From Lachnospiraceae bacterium (GTDB taxonomy: Bacteria > Bacillota > Clostridia > Lachnospirales > Lachnospiraceae): a DNA stretch of 41,691 nt. Numbering within the stretch: the stretch's first letter is position 1; each line of letters opens with the position of its first letter. A program made the translations under genes and the position numbers. Positions 24,531-32,583 of the stretch are shown in pieces. The stretch spans positions 1 to 41,691 of the forward strand of contig JAHZAV010000023.1 in the NCBI GenBank assembly GCA_019423745.1. Direction: 5' to 3'. The notes under the pieces were generated by a model. The model ran no database searches. It was not told where the DNA came from and saw nothing but the letters and a program-made list of their open reading frames with translations.

Positions 24531-25829
24531 TTAACTGAAAGATCTTCGTTTTTCTTCAAATATCTCGACAATTATCTTTTCTGTTCCTGTCATGCCAGGA
24601 GAAGCAATTAGTCCCATATTTCGCATCGTCTCTTCCGGCGTTTTTCCATTAATTCCATGTACATCTTGAATATAAATTCCATGCATTGCAAAATCAACGG
24701 ATTTATATGCAGCATCTACTGCTGCAATCCCTTTCATCGTACAGCCCTGATTTCCTCCGTCACAGATCATTCCTGTAATACTGCTGGCCATATTGTTGAT
24801 TGTATGGGTCATCATTTCCAATGTTCCCCCTCTTAAATAGACAAGGGCACAAGCCATACCGGATCCCGCTGCGATGGCACACCCACAGAAAGCAGACAAT
24901 TTTCCTGAATATTCCTTAATATACATACAGACAAGGTAACTTAATGCTGTAGCACGAAGAAGCTGTTCTTTCGTATAGCCATTCACTTTATATGCTCCAT
25001 AAAGCGGCATAGTTGCTATAATCCCATGCGCACCTGATCCTGTAATGCTCATAGCCGGCTTATCCAGTCCAATTACTCTCGCCTCAATGGCCGCATTACA
25101 CAATAGAGAAGCCGTTGCCTGTTCATCATCTGAAATCACTACTCCTCCATTCATAGCAAGGAGGCGACGTGCAAATGTAGTCCTGGGATTTTCCATCCCC
25201 TCATAAAACAAAGCCAGATTCACCCGGTACGCTTCCTCTATGAAACTAATCTCCCCGATATCTACAGAATTAACATATGCATATAATTCTTTTAACGTAT
25301 ACCGATGGATCGGATGAACCACTTCTTCTGTATCTTCCTGATTCTCCTGCTTTTTCCCCTCAATGGTTTCAAAAACTTTTTCTCCATTTACGGTGATTTC
25401 TGTAATGTTTGTGTGGGAATCCCGAATCGTTACACAGACGGTATCATCTTCTGTCTCAACCTCTGCCTCAATAAAAATACGGCTTGTAATTCCCTCAAGT
25501 CTGGCAGTTATCTTTCCTTCTTCCAACATTTTTCTTGCTTTCTGGACATCTTCATCTCCCACATCTGCCAAAGATTCCAGTCCCTTATCAGGATCTGCTG
25601 CAACTGCCCCAAGTGCAGCTGCAAAGGCACTTCCCACCTCTGTTGTACCCGGAATACCGCATGTAAACGCATTTTTATACATTCCACTATTCATGGATAC
25701 TGTAACTTTCTTTACTTCTCCCTTTGTATAACTTTTGGCCTTTGCTACCGCAAAAGCAATCGCTCCTGGCTCGGTAACACCAAGTGCTGGTTTCATATCA
25801 TCTTTAATTATCTGTGACAGCTCGTGCAT
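24531..25829 (-). CDS. L-cysteine desulfidase family protein (UPF0597)
   Basis: The 432-residue protein matches the UPF0597/CdsB family, related to the alpha domain of iron-sulfur L-serine dehydratases. Conserved landmarks are the GVTEPGAIAFAVA start (~17-29), AFTCGIPGT, and the Gly/Cys-rich blocks GSGMACALVYLRGG and CDGGNQGCTMK that likely bind a [4Fe-4S] cluster. Members release sulfide, pyruvate and ammonia from L-cysteine. The start at 25829 is set by GGAGGAG about 9 nt upstream. Its own promoter lies at 25852-25881. It precedes the dgkA group by 46 nt, so read-through is possible. Confidence 0.87.
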   Translation of the reverse strand: MHELSQIIKDDMKPALGVTEPGAIAFAVAKAKSYTKGEVKKVTVSMNSGMYKNAFTCGIPGTTEVGSAFAAALGAVAADPDKGLESLADVGDEDVQKARKMLEEGKITARLEGITSRIFIEAEVETEDDTVCVTIRDSHTNITEITVNGEKVFETIEGKKQENQEDTEEVVHPIHRYTLKELYAYVNSVDIGEISFIEEAYRVNLALFYEGMENPRTTFARRLLAMNGGVVISDDEQATASLLCNAAIEARVIGLDKPAMSITGSGAHGIIATMPLYGAYKVNGYTKEQLLRATALSYLVCMYIKEYSGKLSAFCGCAIAAGSGMACALVYLRGGTLEMMTHTINNMASSITGMICDGGNQGCTMKGIAAVDAAYKSVDFAMHGIYIQDVHGINGKTPEETMRNMGLIASPGMTGTEKIIVEIFEEKRRSFS

Positions 25830-25851
25830 AATGAATCTCCTCCTTTTTTTC

Positions 25852-25881
25852 ATCATACAATATAACCTGTTTCAGAATCAA
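25852..25881 (-). promoter_or_regulatory. Candidate promoter of the cysteine desulfidase gene
   Basis: On the minus strand TTGATT (25876-25881), 18 nt and TATGAT (25852-25857) lie 23 nt before the start, just after the ptsI terminator. Confidence 0.55.
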
Positions 25882-25888
25882 GCATATG

Positions 25889-25932
25889 AAAATTGAGGAT
25901 GAAGGTTTTTATAAACCTCCATCCTCAATTTT
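25889..25932 (-). terminator. ptsI (tre operon) terminator
   Basis: A 20-bp stem with one mismatch (25889-25908 with 25913-25932) encloses a 4-nt loop holding the ptsI stop codon. A TTTTC tail follows in the minus direction. The last residues of enzyme I are encoded inside the stem. Confidence 0.85.
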
Positions 25933-27540
25933 TGTTTTCCTGATAATATCCCGAATTGGCAGCACGCTTCCCGGTGATACCGAAAGTTCGTCTACCCCCA
26001 TTTTCAGGAATGTTTCTGTCAAAGTAGTATCTGCACCAAGTTCTCCACAAATACCTACCCAGCAATTTTCCTTATGTCCATTTTCCACTGTCATACGGAT
26101 CATCTCCAGGACCGCCGGATGATGAGAATCATAAATATTATCCAGTTTTGCATTCTGGCGGTCTATTGCCAGCGTATACTGAGTCAGATCATTTGTTCCA
26201 AGACTGAAGAAATCAACTTCCTTCGCAAGCTGGGCACTAATCATAACAGCTGCCGGCGTTTCAATCATAACGCCTTGTTCTATCTCTCCATAGGGAATGC
26301 CTTTTTCTTTCAGTTCCCTCCTGATCTCCTCCACATATTTCTTTGCCTGAAGTACCTCATTTACAGAAATGATCATGGGGTACATGATCCCGATATTCCC
26401 ATATGCACTGGCACGAAGAAGTGCTCGAAGCTGTGTCTTAAAAATCTCAGGCCGATCCAGACAAATACGAATTGCACGATAACCCATTGCCGGATTTTCT
26501 TCATGATCCAGATGAAAATAATCTGCCTGTTTATCTGCTCCGATATCTAGTGTACGGATAATAACCTTCTTTCCGGCCATTGTTTCTGCCACAGTACGGT
26601 ACGCCTGAAACTGCTCTTCTTCTGTCGGAAATGTATCTTTTTCCAGATATAAAAACTCACTTCGGAAAAGTCCTATACCGCCAGCATCATTTGCCAGTAC
26701 CCGCGCCACATCTCCCACGCTTCCGATATTGGCATAAAGCCGGATCTTTTTCCCATCCAATGTAACATCTTCTTTTCCTTTTAATTGGAGAAGCAATTCT
26801 CTTTGTCTTTCTTCTTCTTTTTTCTTCTCCCTGTAAGCAGTAAGTACTTCCTCATCAGGATCTACGATTAATTCACCGTTTACACCATCTATAATTGCCA
26901 CTTTTCCATTCATTTCCTCACTAACCGGAATGCCGATCAAGGCAGGGATATTCATCGTGCGCGCCAAAATCGCCGTATGAGAATTAGAAGAACCAAATTC
27001 TGTCACAAATCCCAGCAGCTTGGACTTATCCATCTGTACTGTCTCACTGGGCGCCAGATCTTTTGCTGCCAGAATCACTGGTTCATCTCCCAGATCTCCA
27101 TCTGCATTCTTTCCCTGAAGAATTCTTACAACACGCTCTGCAATATCCTTAATGTCAGCGGATCTGGCCTGAAAATATTCATCATCCATCTGTGAGAACA
27201 TCAGGGAAAAATTATCCCCCGTGGAAGCAACTGCATATTCTGCATTAATTTTCTGAGCCTGAATCATATTTTTAATTGAATCATTAAAATCATCATCTTC
27301 CAGCATCATTCCATGCACTTCAAAAATAGCAGCTCCTGTTTCTCCAACTTCTTTCAGCGCTTTTTCATAAAGCGCATTTAACTGTGCAGAAGCCTGCTCT
27401 TTGGCATTTTCATACCGGTTCCATTCTGCCTCTGTATCTGTGATGCTCTTTCTTTGCACCATCTGTTCTTCTTTGGAGTAATAGAGAATTTTACCTATGG
27501 CAATCCCTTTTAAAATGGATTTCCCCTGATAAGTTTTCAT
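25909..27540 (-). CDS. ptsI: PTS enzyme I (PEP-protein phosphotransferase)
   Basis: The 543-residue protein starts at 27540, where AAAGGAG lies upstream. The phosphorylated His188 is in GSSNSHTAILARTM. The PEP-binding C-terminal barrel carries LFRSEFLYL, LDIGADKQ and the GICGELGAD Cys motif. It takes phosphate from PEP and passes it to HPr. Here it is the last gene of the trehalose operon, after ptsH. A GC-rich hairpin in the 97-nt gap before it may tune its level relative to HPr. Confidence 0.96.
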   Translation of the reverse strand: MKTYQGKSILKGIAIGKILYYSKEEQMVQRKSITDTEAEWNRYENAKEQASAQLNALYEKALKEVGETGAAIFEVHGMMLEDDDFNDSIKNMIQAQKINAEYAVASTGDNFSLMFSQMDDEYFQARSADIKDIAERVVRILQGKNADGDLGDEPVILAAKDLAPSETVQMDKSKLLGFVTEFGSSNSHTAILARTMNIPALIGIPVSEEMNGKVAIIDGVNGELIVDPDEEVLTAYREKKKEEERQRELLLQLKGKEDVTLDGKKIRLYANIGSVGDVARVLANDAGGIGLFRSEFLYLEKDTFPTEEEQFQAYRTVAETMAGKKVIIRTLDIGADKQADYFHLDHEENPAMGYRAIRICLDRPEIFKTQLRALLRASAYGNIGIMYPMIISVNEVLQAKKYVEEIRRELKEKGIPYGEIEQGVMIETPAAVMISAQLAKEVDFFSLGTNDLTQYTLAIDRQNAKLDNIYDSHHPAVLEMIRMTVENGHKENCWVGICGELGADTTLTETFLKMGVDELSVSPGSVLPIRDIIRKTKIEDGGL

Positions 27541-27585
27541 GGCGCACTCCTTTCTTATGTCCATACTTTGTTTTACCCCGAATGT

Positions 27586-27621
27586 ACAGGGGCAGTACAC
27601 ACCAAACCGTGCTGCCCCTGT
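27586..27621 (-). other. Intercistronic hairpin between ptsH and ptsI
   Basis: ACAGGGGCAG (27586-27595) pairs perfectly with CTGCCCCTGT (27612-27621), and the stem can extend three more pairs with one wobble. There is no U-run in the minus direction, so it is not a standard terminator. It may stabilise the upstream treP-treC-ptsH transcript after processing and so favour HPr over enzyme I. This is inference. Confidence 0.7.
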
Positions 27622-27637
27622 CATATAACATTCCTGA

Positions 27638-27895
27638 TTATAAGTTTTCTTTCATAAACTGATCCATGGCGGCGATTGCTGCCTCCTCATCTTCGCCTTC
27701 GGCAGTAATCGTAACTGTTGCTCCTTGCTTTAATCCCATACCCATAATAGCCAGAAGCTTAGTTGCTTCCACTTTCTTTCCATTTCCTTCCAGCGTAATG
27801 ACAGATGCAAATCTCTTTGCCTCTTTTACAAGAAGTCCTGCTGGTCTTGCGTGAATACCAAGTTCATCCCGAATAATGTAATCAATTGTTTGCAT
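27638..27895 (-). CDS. ptsH: HPr phosphocarrier protein without the Ser46 site
   Basis: The 85-residue protein has the phosphorylated His15 in ELGIHARPAG and the normal HPr length. At the regulatory site aligned with Ser46 of Bacillus HPr, the sequence reads EATKLLAIMG with Lys46. It therefore cannot be phosphorylated by HPr kinase there, although Thr45 is adjacent. Similar Ser-less HPr proteins are common in Clostridia. The ATG at 27895 follows GAGGAG; it lies 16 nt after treC, which places it in the trehalose operon. Confidence 0.93.
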   Translation of the reverse strand: MQTIDYIIRDELGIHARPAGLLVKEAKRFASVITLEGNGKKVEATKLLAIMGMGLKQGATVTITAEGEDEEAAIAAMDQFMKENL

Positions 27896-27911
27896 AATTT
27901 TTTCTCCTCTC

Positions 27912-29558
27912 TTATTTATATAAAACCATTGTTTCATAAGGTTTTAAAACTACTTCTGTTCCTTTTATATCCTGCTTTTCATAATTGCCAAGCAGACATT
28001 CATACAACTCCAGATTTTCTTCTGCATCCCAGGAAATTGTGTTTCCATAGAAATTATTGATCACCAGGAGTTCTTTTTCCTTATAATACCGCTTATATGC
28101 AAAAATAAAAAGGTGTTTTTCCGCTTTTGCCTCAAAATCGCCGTACGCAATAATATCATACTCTTTGCGCAGCTGAATCAGTTTTTTATAAAATGCAAAG
28201 ATAGAATCGGGATCCTCAATCTGAGCTTTCGCATTAATTGAACAAGCGTTTTTATTAACCTGGATCCAGGGCGTACCTTCCGTAAATCCGCCATTTGTTT
28301 CGTCACTCCATTGCATGGGTGTTCTGCTGTTATCTCTGGAATGGATCTGCAGGATTTGATAAGCATTTTCTTTTGATAACCCTTTTTCTTGTAAAATCTG
28401 AAAATGGTTCAGGCTCTCCACATCTTTATATTGTGAAATATCTGTAAATCCTGCATTTGTCATGCCCAGTTCTTCTCCCTGGTAAATATAAGGTGTTCCC
28501 CTCAGACAATGAATTGCTGCTGCCAGCATTTTCGCCGATTCTTTCCAGTATTTCTCAGTATTTCCAAACCGCGATACCACTCTGGGCTGATCATGGTTGC
28601 ACCAAAATACTGCATTCCATGCATGATGCTCTGCCATATGTGTCTGCCAGTCAAACAATATATTCTTTAGTTTTTGGAAATCAAACGGTACAATAACCCA
28701 TTTCTCATTTCCCATGAAATCTACTTTCAAATGATGGAAGCTGAACACCATAGACAGTTCCTTCCCATCTTCGTTTGCATAGCGGTAACAGTTTTCCATA
28801 GATGTGCTGGACATTTCCCCGACGGTAATAATCTTAGCATCTGTCCCAAAGGTCGTTTCATTCAGTTCCTGCAGATATTTATGAATATTGGGACCATCTG
28901 TATAGAATCGTCTTCCATCCCCTTCATAATCATCCCTAAATTCTCCCTTGCTGATTAAATTTACTACGTCAAATCGGAAACCTTCTACTCCTTTGGACAT
29001 CCAGAATTTTACTATTTTTTGGATTTCTTTTCGTACTTCCTCATTATCCCAATTGAGATCTGGCTGAGATACATCAAAAAGATGAAGATAATATTCATCA
29101 AATTTTTCTACATACTCCCATGCGTTTCCACCAAATTTACTTTCCCAGTTAGTAGGAGGCTCCCCATTTTCCTTCCCTTTTTTGAAAATATAGAAATCCT
29201 TGTATTTGGGATCACCTGCCATCGCTTTTTGAAACCACTCATGCCGACTGGAGGTATGGTTAAACACCATATCCAACATTAACTTAATGCCCCGCTTTTT
29301 GGCTTCTTTTGACAATTCTTCGAAATCTTCCATGGTCCCATAACGGGGATCAATATTATAGTAATCTTCCACATCATAACCATTATCATTCTGCGGTGAG
29401 ACAAAGAAGGGGGTCATCCATATATAATCTGCACCCAGCTCTTTTATATAATCAAGCTTTGCAGTGACACCTTTTAAATCACCCAGCCCATCTCCGTCTG
29501 TATCATAAAATGATTTAGGATAAATCTGATATACTACGCTTTTCTTAAAATCTGCCAT
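27912..29558 (-). CDS. treC: Trehalose-6-phosphate hydrolase (GH13)
   Basis: The 548-residue enzyme is a GH13 alpha-glucosidase with DMVFNHTS (~96-103), the nucleophile Asp197 in GFRFDVVNLIS, acid/base Glu248 in VGEMSST and Asp323 in NHDQPR. The start VVYQIYPKSF is typical. TreC cleaves imported trehalose-6-phosphate to glucose and glucose-6-phosphate in the cytoplasm. It follows the trehalose PTS gene by 15 nt, which separates it from the oligo-1,6-glucosidases it resembles. Confidence 0.93.
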   Translation of the reverse strand: MADFKKSVVYQIYPKSFYDTDGDGLGDLKGVTAKLDYIKELGADYIWMTPFFVSPQNDNGYDVEDYYNIDPRYGTMEDFEELSKEAKKRGIKLMLDMVFNHTSSRHEWFQKAMAGDPKYKDFYIFKKGKENGEPPTNWESKFGGNAWEYVEKFDEYYLHLFDVSQPDLNWDNEEVRKEIQKIVKFWMSKGVEGFRFDVVNLISKGEFRDDYEGDGRRFYTDGPNIHKYLQELNETTFGTDAKIITVGEMSSTSMENCYRYANEDGKELSMVFSFHHLKVDFMGNEKWVIVPFDFQKLKNILFDWQTHMAEHHAWNAVFWCNHDQPRVVSRFGNTEKYWKESAKMLAAAIHCLRGTPYIYQGEELGMTNAGFTDISQYKDVESLNHFQILQEKGLSKENAYQILQIHSRDNSRTPMQWSDETNGGFTEGTPWIQVNKNACSINAKAQIEDPDSIFAFYKKLIQLRKEYDIIAYGDFEAKAEKHLFIFAYKRYYKEKELLVINNFYGNTISWDAEENLELYECLLGNYEKQDIKGTEVVLKPYETMVLYK

Positions 29559-29573
29559 GTTCTTTTCCTCCCG

Positions 29574-31559
29574 CTATTCAAACCGAATCACTGCTGTCTC
29601 TCCTGCTGTTGCTTCCATTCCAGACAGATATTCTATTTTTTTAGCCTCTCCCTCATCTGTCACAATAAATACTGTCACAGATGGATGTCCTGCTGCATGG
29701 ATTTTTTCCTGATCGAATCGAATCAGCTCAGTTCCTGCTTTCACTTTCTGCCCCTCTTCCACGAGCATCGTAAATCCATCCCCATTCATATCAACTGTAT
29801 CTACTCCAACATGAATCAAAAGCTCCATGCCATTTGCAAAAGTCAGCCCACAGGCATGACCTGTGTCCGCCATAACAGCATTGACTGTGGCATCTGCCGG
29901 TGCTACCACTGTATCACTGGACGGTTCAATCGCAATTCCATCTCCCATTACATGTTGTGAAAACACATGATCCGGCACGTCATCAAGAGGAATGACTTTT
30001 CCTGAAAGCCCTGCCTTCAGCTCTGTCAACTGTATCTGCTCTTTCTTCTGTACGCTCTCTTCTTTGTTTTCTTCCTCTTCATGACTTTCTTCCAGCTTTG
30101 TAGGTTCATAAACCGGCATCTCTTGAATTTCGCCAAGAAAATCTGTTTTTGACAATTTGTTCTTTCCAATAATTAATGTGAGAATAAATGGAACTGCAAT
30201 TGCCACTCCCATAGCAATCAAGAAATATAGGTAAAACTCTGGCTTAATGGAAAGGATACCCGGAAGTCCCCCTACTCCAATACTAAACGCCTGTACCCCG
30301 CATCCTACTGAAATCATAGCAGCAATACAAGAACCTACCATACCACAGATTAAAGGAAATCCATACTTTAAATTCACACCGAAAAGTGCCGGTTCTGTTA
30401 CGCCAAGATAGCAGGATATACATGCAGGAATATTTACCTGCTGTGCACGTTCATTTTTTTTCTGAAGCACGGACATTGCCAGAACTGCTGAACCTTGAGC
30501 GATATTGGAAAGTGCGATCATAGGCCACAAAATCGTTCCATCATATAAATTCGTCAACTGTGAATCAATGGCATTTGTCATATGGTGAAGTCCGGTCATA
30601 ACCACCGGCGCATATAACAGACCAAATATACCCGCAAAAACAACCCCGAAACTGGACATCAAACCATTATACACAACATTGGCAATGGCATCTCCAATTT
30701 TCCAGCCGATAGGGCCTACCACTGTATGGGCAATGATAACCGCTGGAACAAGTGAACAGAATGGAACAACAATCATACTGATTACTTCCGGACAGTGCTT
30801 TTTAAAGAATTTCTCTAAATAAACAAGTACAAATCCAGCCAGCATGGCTGCAATAACCTGTCCCTGATAACCGATCATTTCTACTTTGGCAAATCCAAAA
30901 TCCCATACCGGAATCTCTCCTGCCGGCGTATCTGCCACACTAAAACCATTGAGGAGCTGTGACGATACCAGTGTCAGTCCAAGAACAATACCAAGAATCT
31001 GTGTGGTTCCCATTTTCTTCGTAATAGACCATACAATACCTACCGGCAGCAAATGAAAAACAGCTTCTCCAATCAGCCACAAGAACTGATAAGTTCCTGC
31101 CCAGAACTGTGAAATATCTGCCAGACTCTGTGTCCCGTTATTAAAAAAATTAATCTCACCGATTACATTTCGAAAGCCCAGAATAAGACCTCCACAGATC
31201 AGAGCCGGAATCAGAGGTGCAAATATTTCACCAAGCGCCCCCATAATTTTCTGCAGCGGATTTTGGTTTGTCTTTGCCGCTGCTTTGACTGCATCCTTAC
31301 TGACCCCTTCGATGCCTGCATATGCAGTAAATTCATTATAGAATATTGACACATCATTTCCGATGATAACCTGGTACTGTCCCGCCTGGGTAAAGGTACC
31401 CTTTACACTTGGAATTTTCTCAATCCCTTTTTCATCTGCTTTTTTAGGATCCACAAGTACAAAACGCATTCTGGTCATACAATGCGAAACAGCCTGAATA
31501 TTTTCCTTTCCCCCAATCAGGGTCAGAAGCTGCTTGACATCATTTTCATACTTCGCCAT
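29574..31559 (-). CDS. treP: Trehalose-specific PTS enzyme IIBCA
   Basis: The 661-residue protein is a fused transporter. The EIIB domain comes first with phospho-Cys27 in VSHCMTRMRF, then the membrane EIIC (~100-470), a charged linker (~495-520) and the EIIA domain with phospho-His583 in ELLIHVGVDTV. Because it carries its own EIIA it needs only HPr and enzyme I, which are encoded two and three genes downstream. Trehalose specificity is inferred from treC and treR beside it. Confidence 0.93.
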   Translation of the reverse strand: MAKYENDVKQLLTLIGGKENIQAVSHCMTRMRFVLVDPKKADEKGIEKIPSVKGTFTQAGQYQVIIGNDVSIFYNEFTAYAGIEGVSKDAVKAAAKTNQNPLQKIMGALGEIFAPLIPALICGGLILGFRNVIGEINFFNNGTQSLADISQFWAGTYQFLWLIGEAVFHLLPVGIVWSITKKMGTTQILGIVLGLTLVSSQLLNGFSVADTPAGEIPVWDFGFAKVEMIGYQGQVIAAMLAGFVLVYLEKFFKKHCPEVISMIVVPFCSLVPAVIIAHTVVGPIGWKIGDAIANVVYNGLMSSFGVVFAGIFGLLYAPVVMTGLHHMTNAIDSQLTNLYDGTILWPMIALSNIAQGSAVLAMSVLQKKNERAQQVNIPACISCYLGVTEPALFGVNLKYGFPLICGMVGSCIAAMISVGCGVQAFSIGVGGLPGILSIKPEFYLYFLIAMGVAIAVPFILTLIIGKNKLSKTDFLGEIQEMPVYEPTKLEESHEEEENKEESVQKKEQIQLTELKAGLSGKVIPLDDVPDHVFSQHVMGDGIAIEPSSDTVVAPADATVNAVMADTGHACGLTFANGMELLIHVGVDTVDMNGDGFTMLVEEGQKVKAGTELIRFDQEKIHAAGHPSVTVFIVTDEGEAKKIEYLSGMEATAGETAVIRFE

Positions 31560-31633
31560 TGTTTTCTCTCCTTTTCCTCATTTACCATAACTGCCCAGTT
31601 TTCACAGGCATCCAGTTATAATTTTCCGCTCCA

Positions 31634-31649
31634 ACTTGTTTGAACAAGT
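31634..31649. promoter_or_regulatory. TreR operator, promoter-proximal
   Basis: ACTTGTT-TG-AACAAGT is a perfect 16-bp palindrome just downstream of the tre -10 region. A second copy lies 28 bp away (31662-31677). Confidence 0.82.
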
Positions 31650-31651
31650 AT

Positions 31652-31680
31652 AAAATAACACACTTGTTTAAACATGTCAA
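31652..31680 (-). promoter_or_regulatory. Promoter of the treP-treC-ptsH-ptsI operon
   Basis: On the minus strand a perfect TTGACA (31675-31680), 17 nt and TATTTT (31652-31657) sit between and across the two TreR operators, an arrangement well suited to tight repression. Confidence 0.78.
31662..31677. promoter_or_regulatory. TreR operator, overlapping the tre -35
   Basis: ACTTGTT-TA-AACATGT differs from the first operator palindrome by one arm base and overlaps the -35 hexamer of the tre promoter. Confidence 0.8.
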
Positions 31681-31689
31681 GAATCTTTC

Positions 31690-31719
31690 TTGACTTCTAC
31701 TATTTTACCCACTTATAAT
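31690..31719 (+). promoter_or_regulatory. Promoter of treR
   Basis: TTGACT (31690-31695), 18 nt and a perfect TATAAT (31714-31719) point toward treR, leaving a leader of about 110 nt. Its -35 lies only 9 nt from that of the divergent tre promoter. A second possible promoter (TTGCCA 31768-31773, 18 nt, TATTAT 31792-31797) lies nearer the gene. Confidence 0.6.
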
Positions 31720-31833
31720 AATATTTAGTTACTTCCGGTTATTGGAATAACGGAGTATCATACAGTGTTGCCAAAATAGCAGCCCTGTAAATATTATAAA
31801 AGCACGATAATAATAGAATGGATGTGAGAGAAA

Positions 31834-32583
31834 ATGCCAAAAAGTAAATATGAAGCAATATATCGGGATCTGAAACAAAAAATAGAGCAAAATGACTTTG
31901 CCTATCAGGAGCTGCTTCCTTCAGAGCACTCCCTTGTCCAGGAATATGACTGTTCCCGAAACACCATCCGCCGAGCTATATCTGAACTTGTTTCCGATGG
32001 ATACGTTCAGACTCTCCAGGGAAAGGGTGTACGTAATATTTTTCGTCCGGTGGCCCAAGCCGCATTTACCATCGGAGGCATTGAATCTTTTAAAGAATCC
32101 TCACTGCGTAATCAAAAAAAAGGACGAACTAAAGTATTGCAATTCACAGAACTGATTTCTGATGAAAAAATTTCCCTCCGCACTGGATTTGAAATAGGTT
32201 CCGAACTTTACTATCTTCAAAGACTCCATTATCTGGATGAAAAGCCTTTGATTTTAAATCACAACTATTTTCTGAAAAGCGCAGTTCCAGGACTGACACC
32301 AAAAATTGCGGAAGATTCTATCTATGAATATCTGGAAAATGTACTGCACATGACAATTGTAAACAGCCAAAGAATCATGACGGTTGAAAAGATTACACAA
32401 ATTGATGAAAAATATCTGGAACTGGATGTCAACGATTACAACTGCATGGCAGTGATCAGCAGTCACACATACAACGGTGACGGCGTTATGTTTGAATTTA
32501 CACAATCCCGCCACCGTCCGGATTACTTCCGTTTTCAGGATAATGCTGTGCGAAAATCTTCCATATCCAAAGCAGACTTTTAA
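31834..32583 (+). CDS. treR: Trehalose operon repressor TreR (GntR family)
   Basis: The 249-residue protein has a GntR winged helix (residues ~4-72, with DCSRNTIRRAISELVSDGYVQT and the QGKG wing) and a UTRA ligand domain, as in Bacillus TreR. TreR senses trehalose-6-phosphate and releases operator DNA. It is divergent from the tre operon, with matching palindromic operators at that promoter. Its stop codon overlaps the stop of scrB on the other strand by two bases, so no terminator space exists between them. Confidence 0.92.
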   Translation: MPKSKYEAIYRDLKQKIEQNDFAYQELLPSEHSLVQEYDCSRNTIRRAISELVSDGYVQTLQGKGVRNIFRPVAQAAFTIGGIESFKESSLRNQKKGRTKVLQFTELISDEKISLRTGFEIGSELYYLQRLHYLDEKPLILNHNYFLKSAVPGLTPKIAEDSIYEYLENVLHMTIVNSQRIMTVEKITQIDEKYLELDVNDYNCMAVISSHTYNGDGVMFEFTQSRHRPDYFRFQDNAVRKSSISKADF

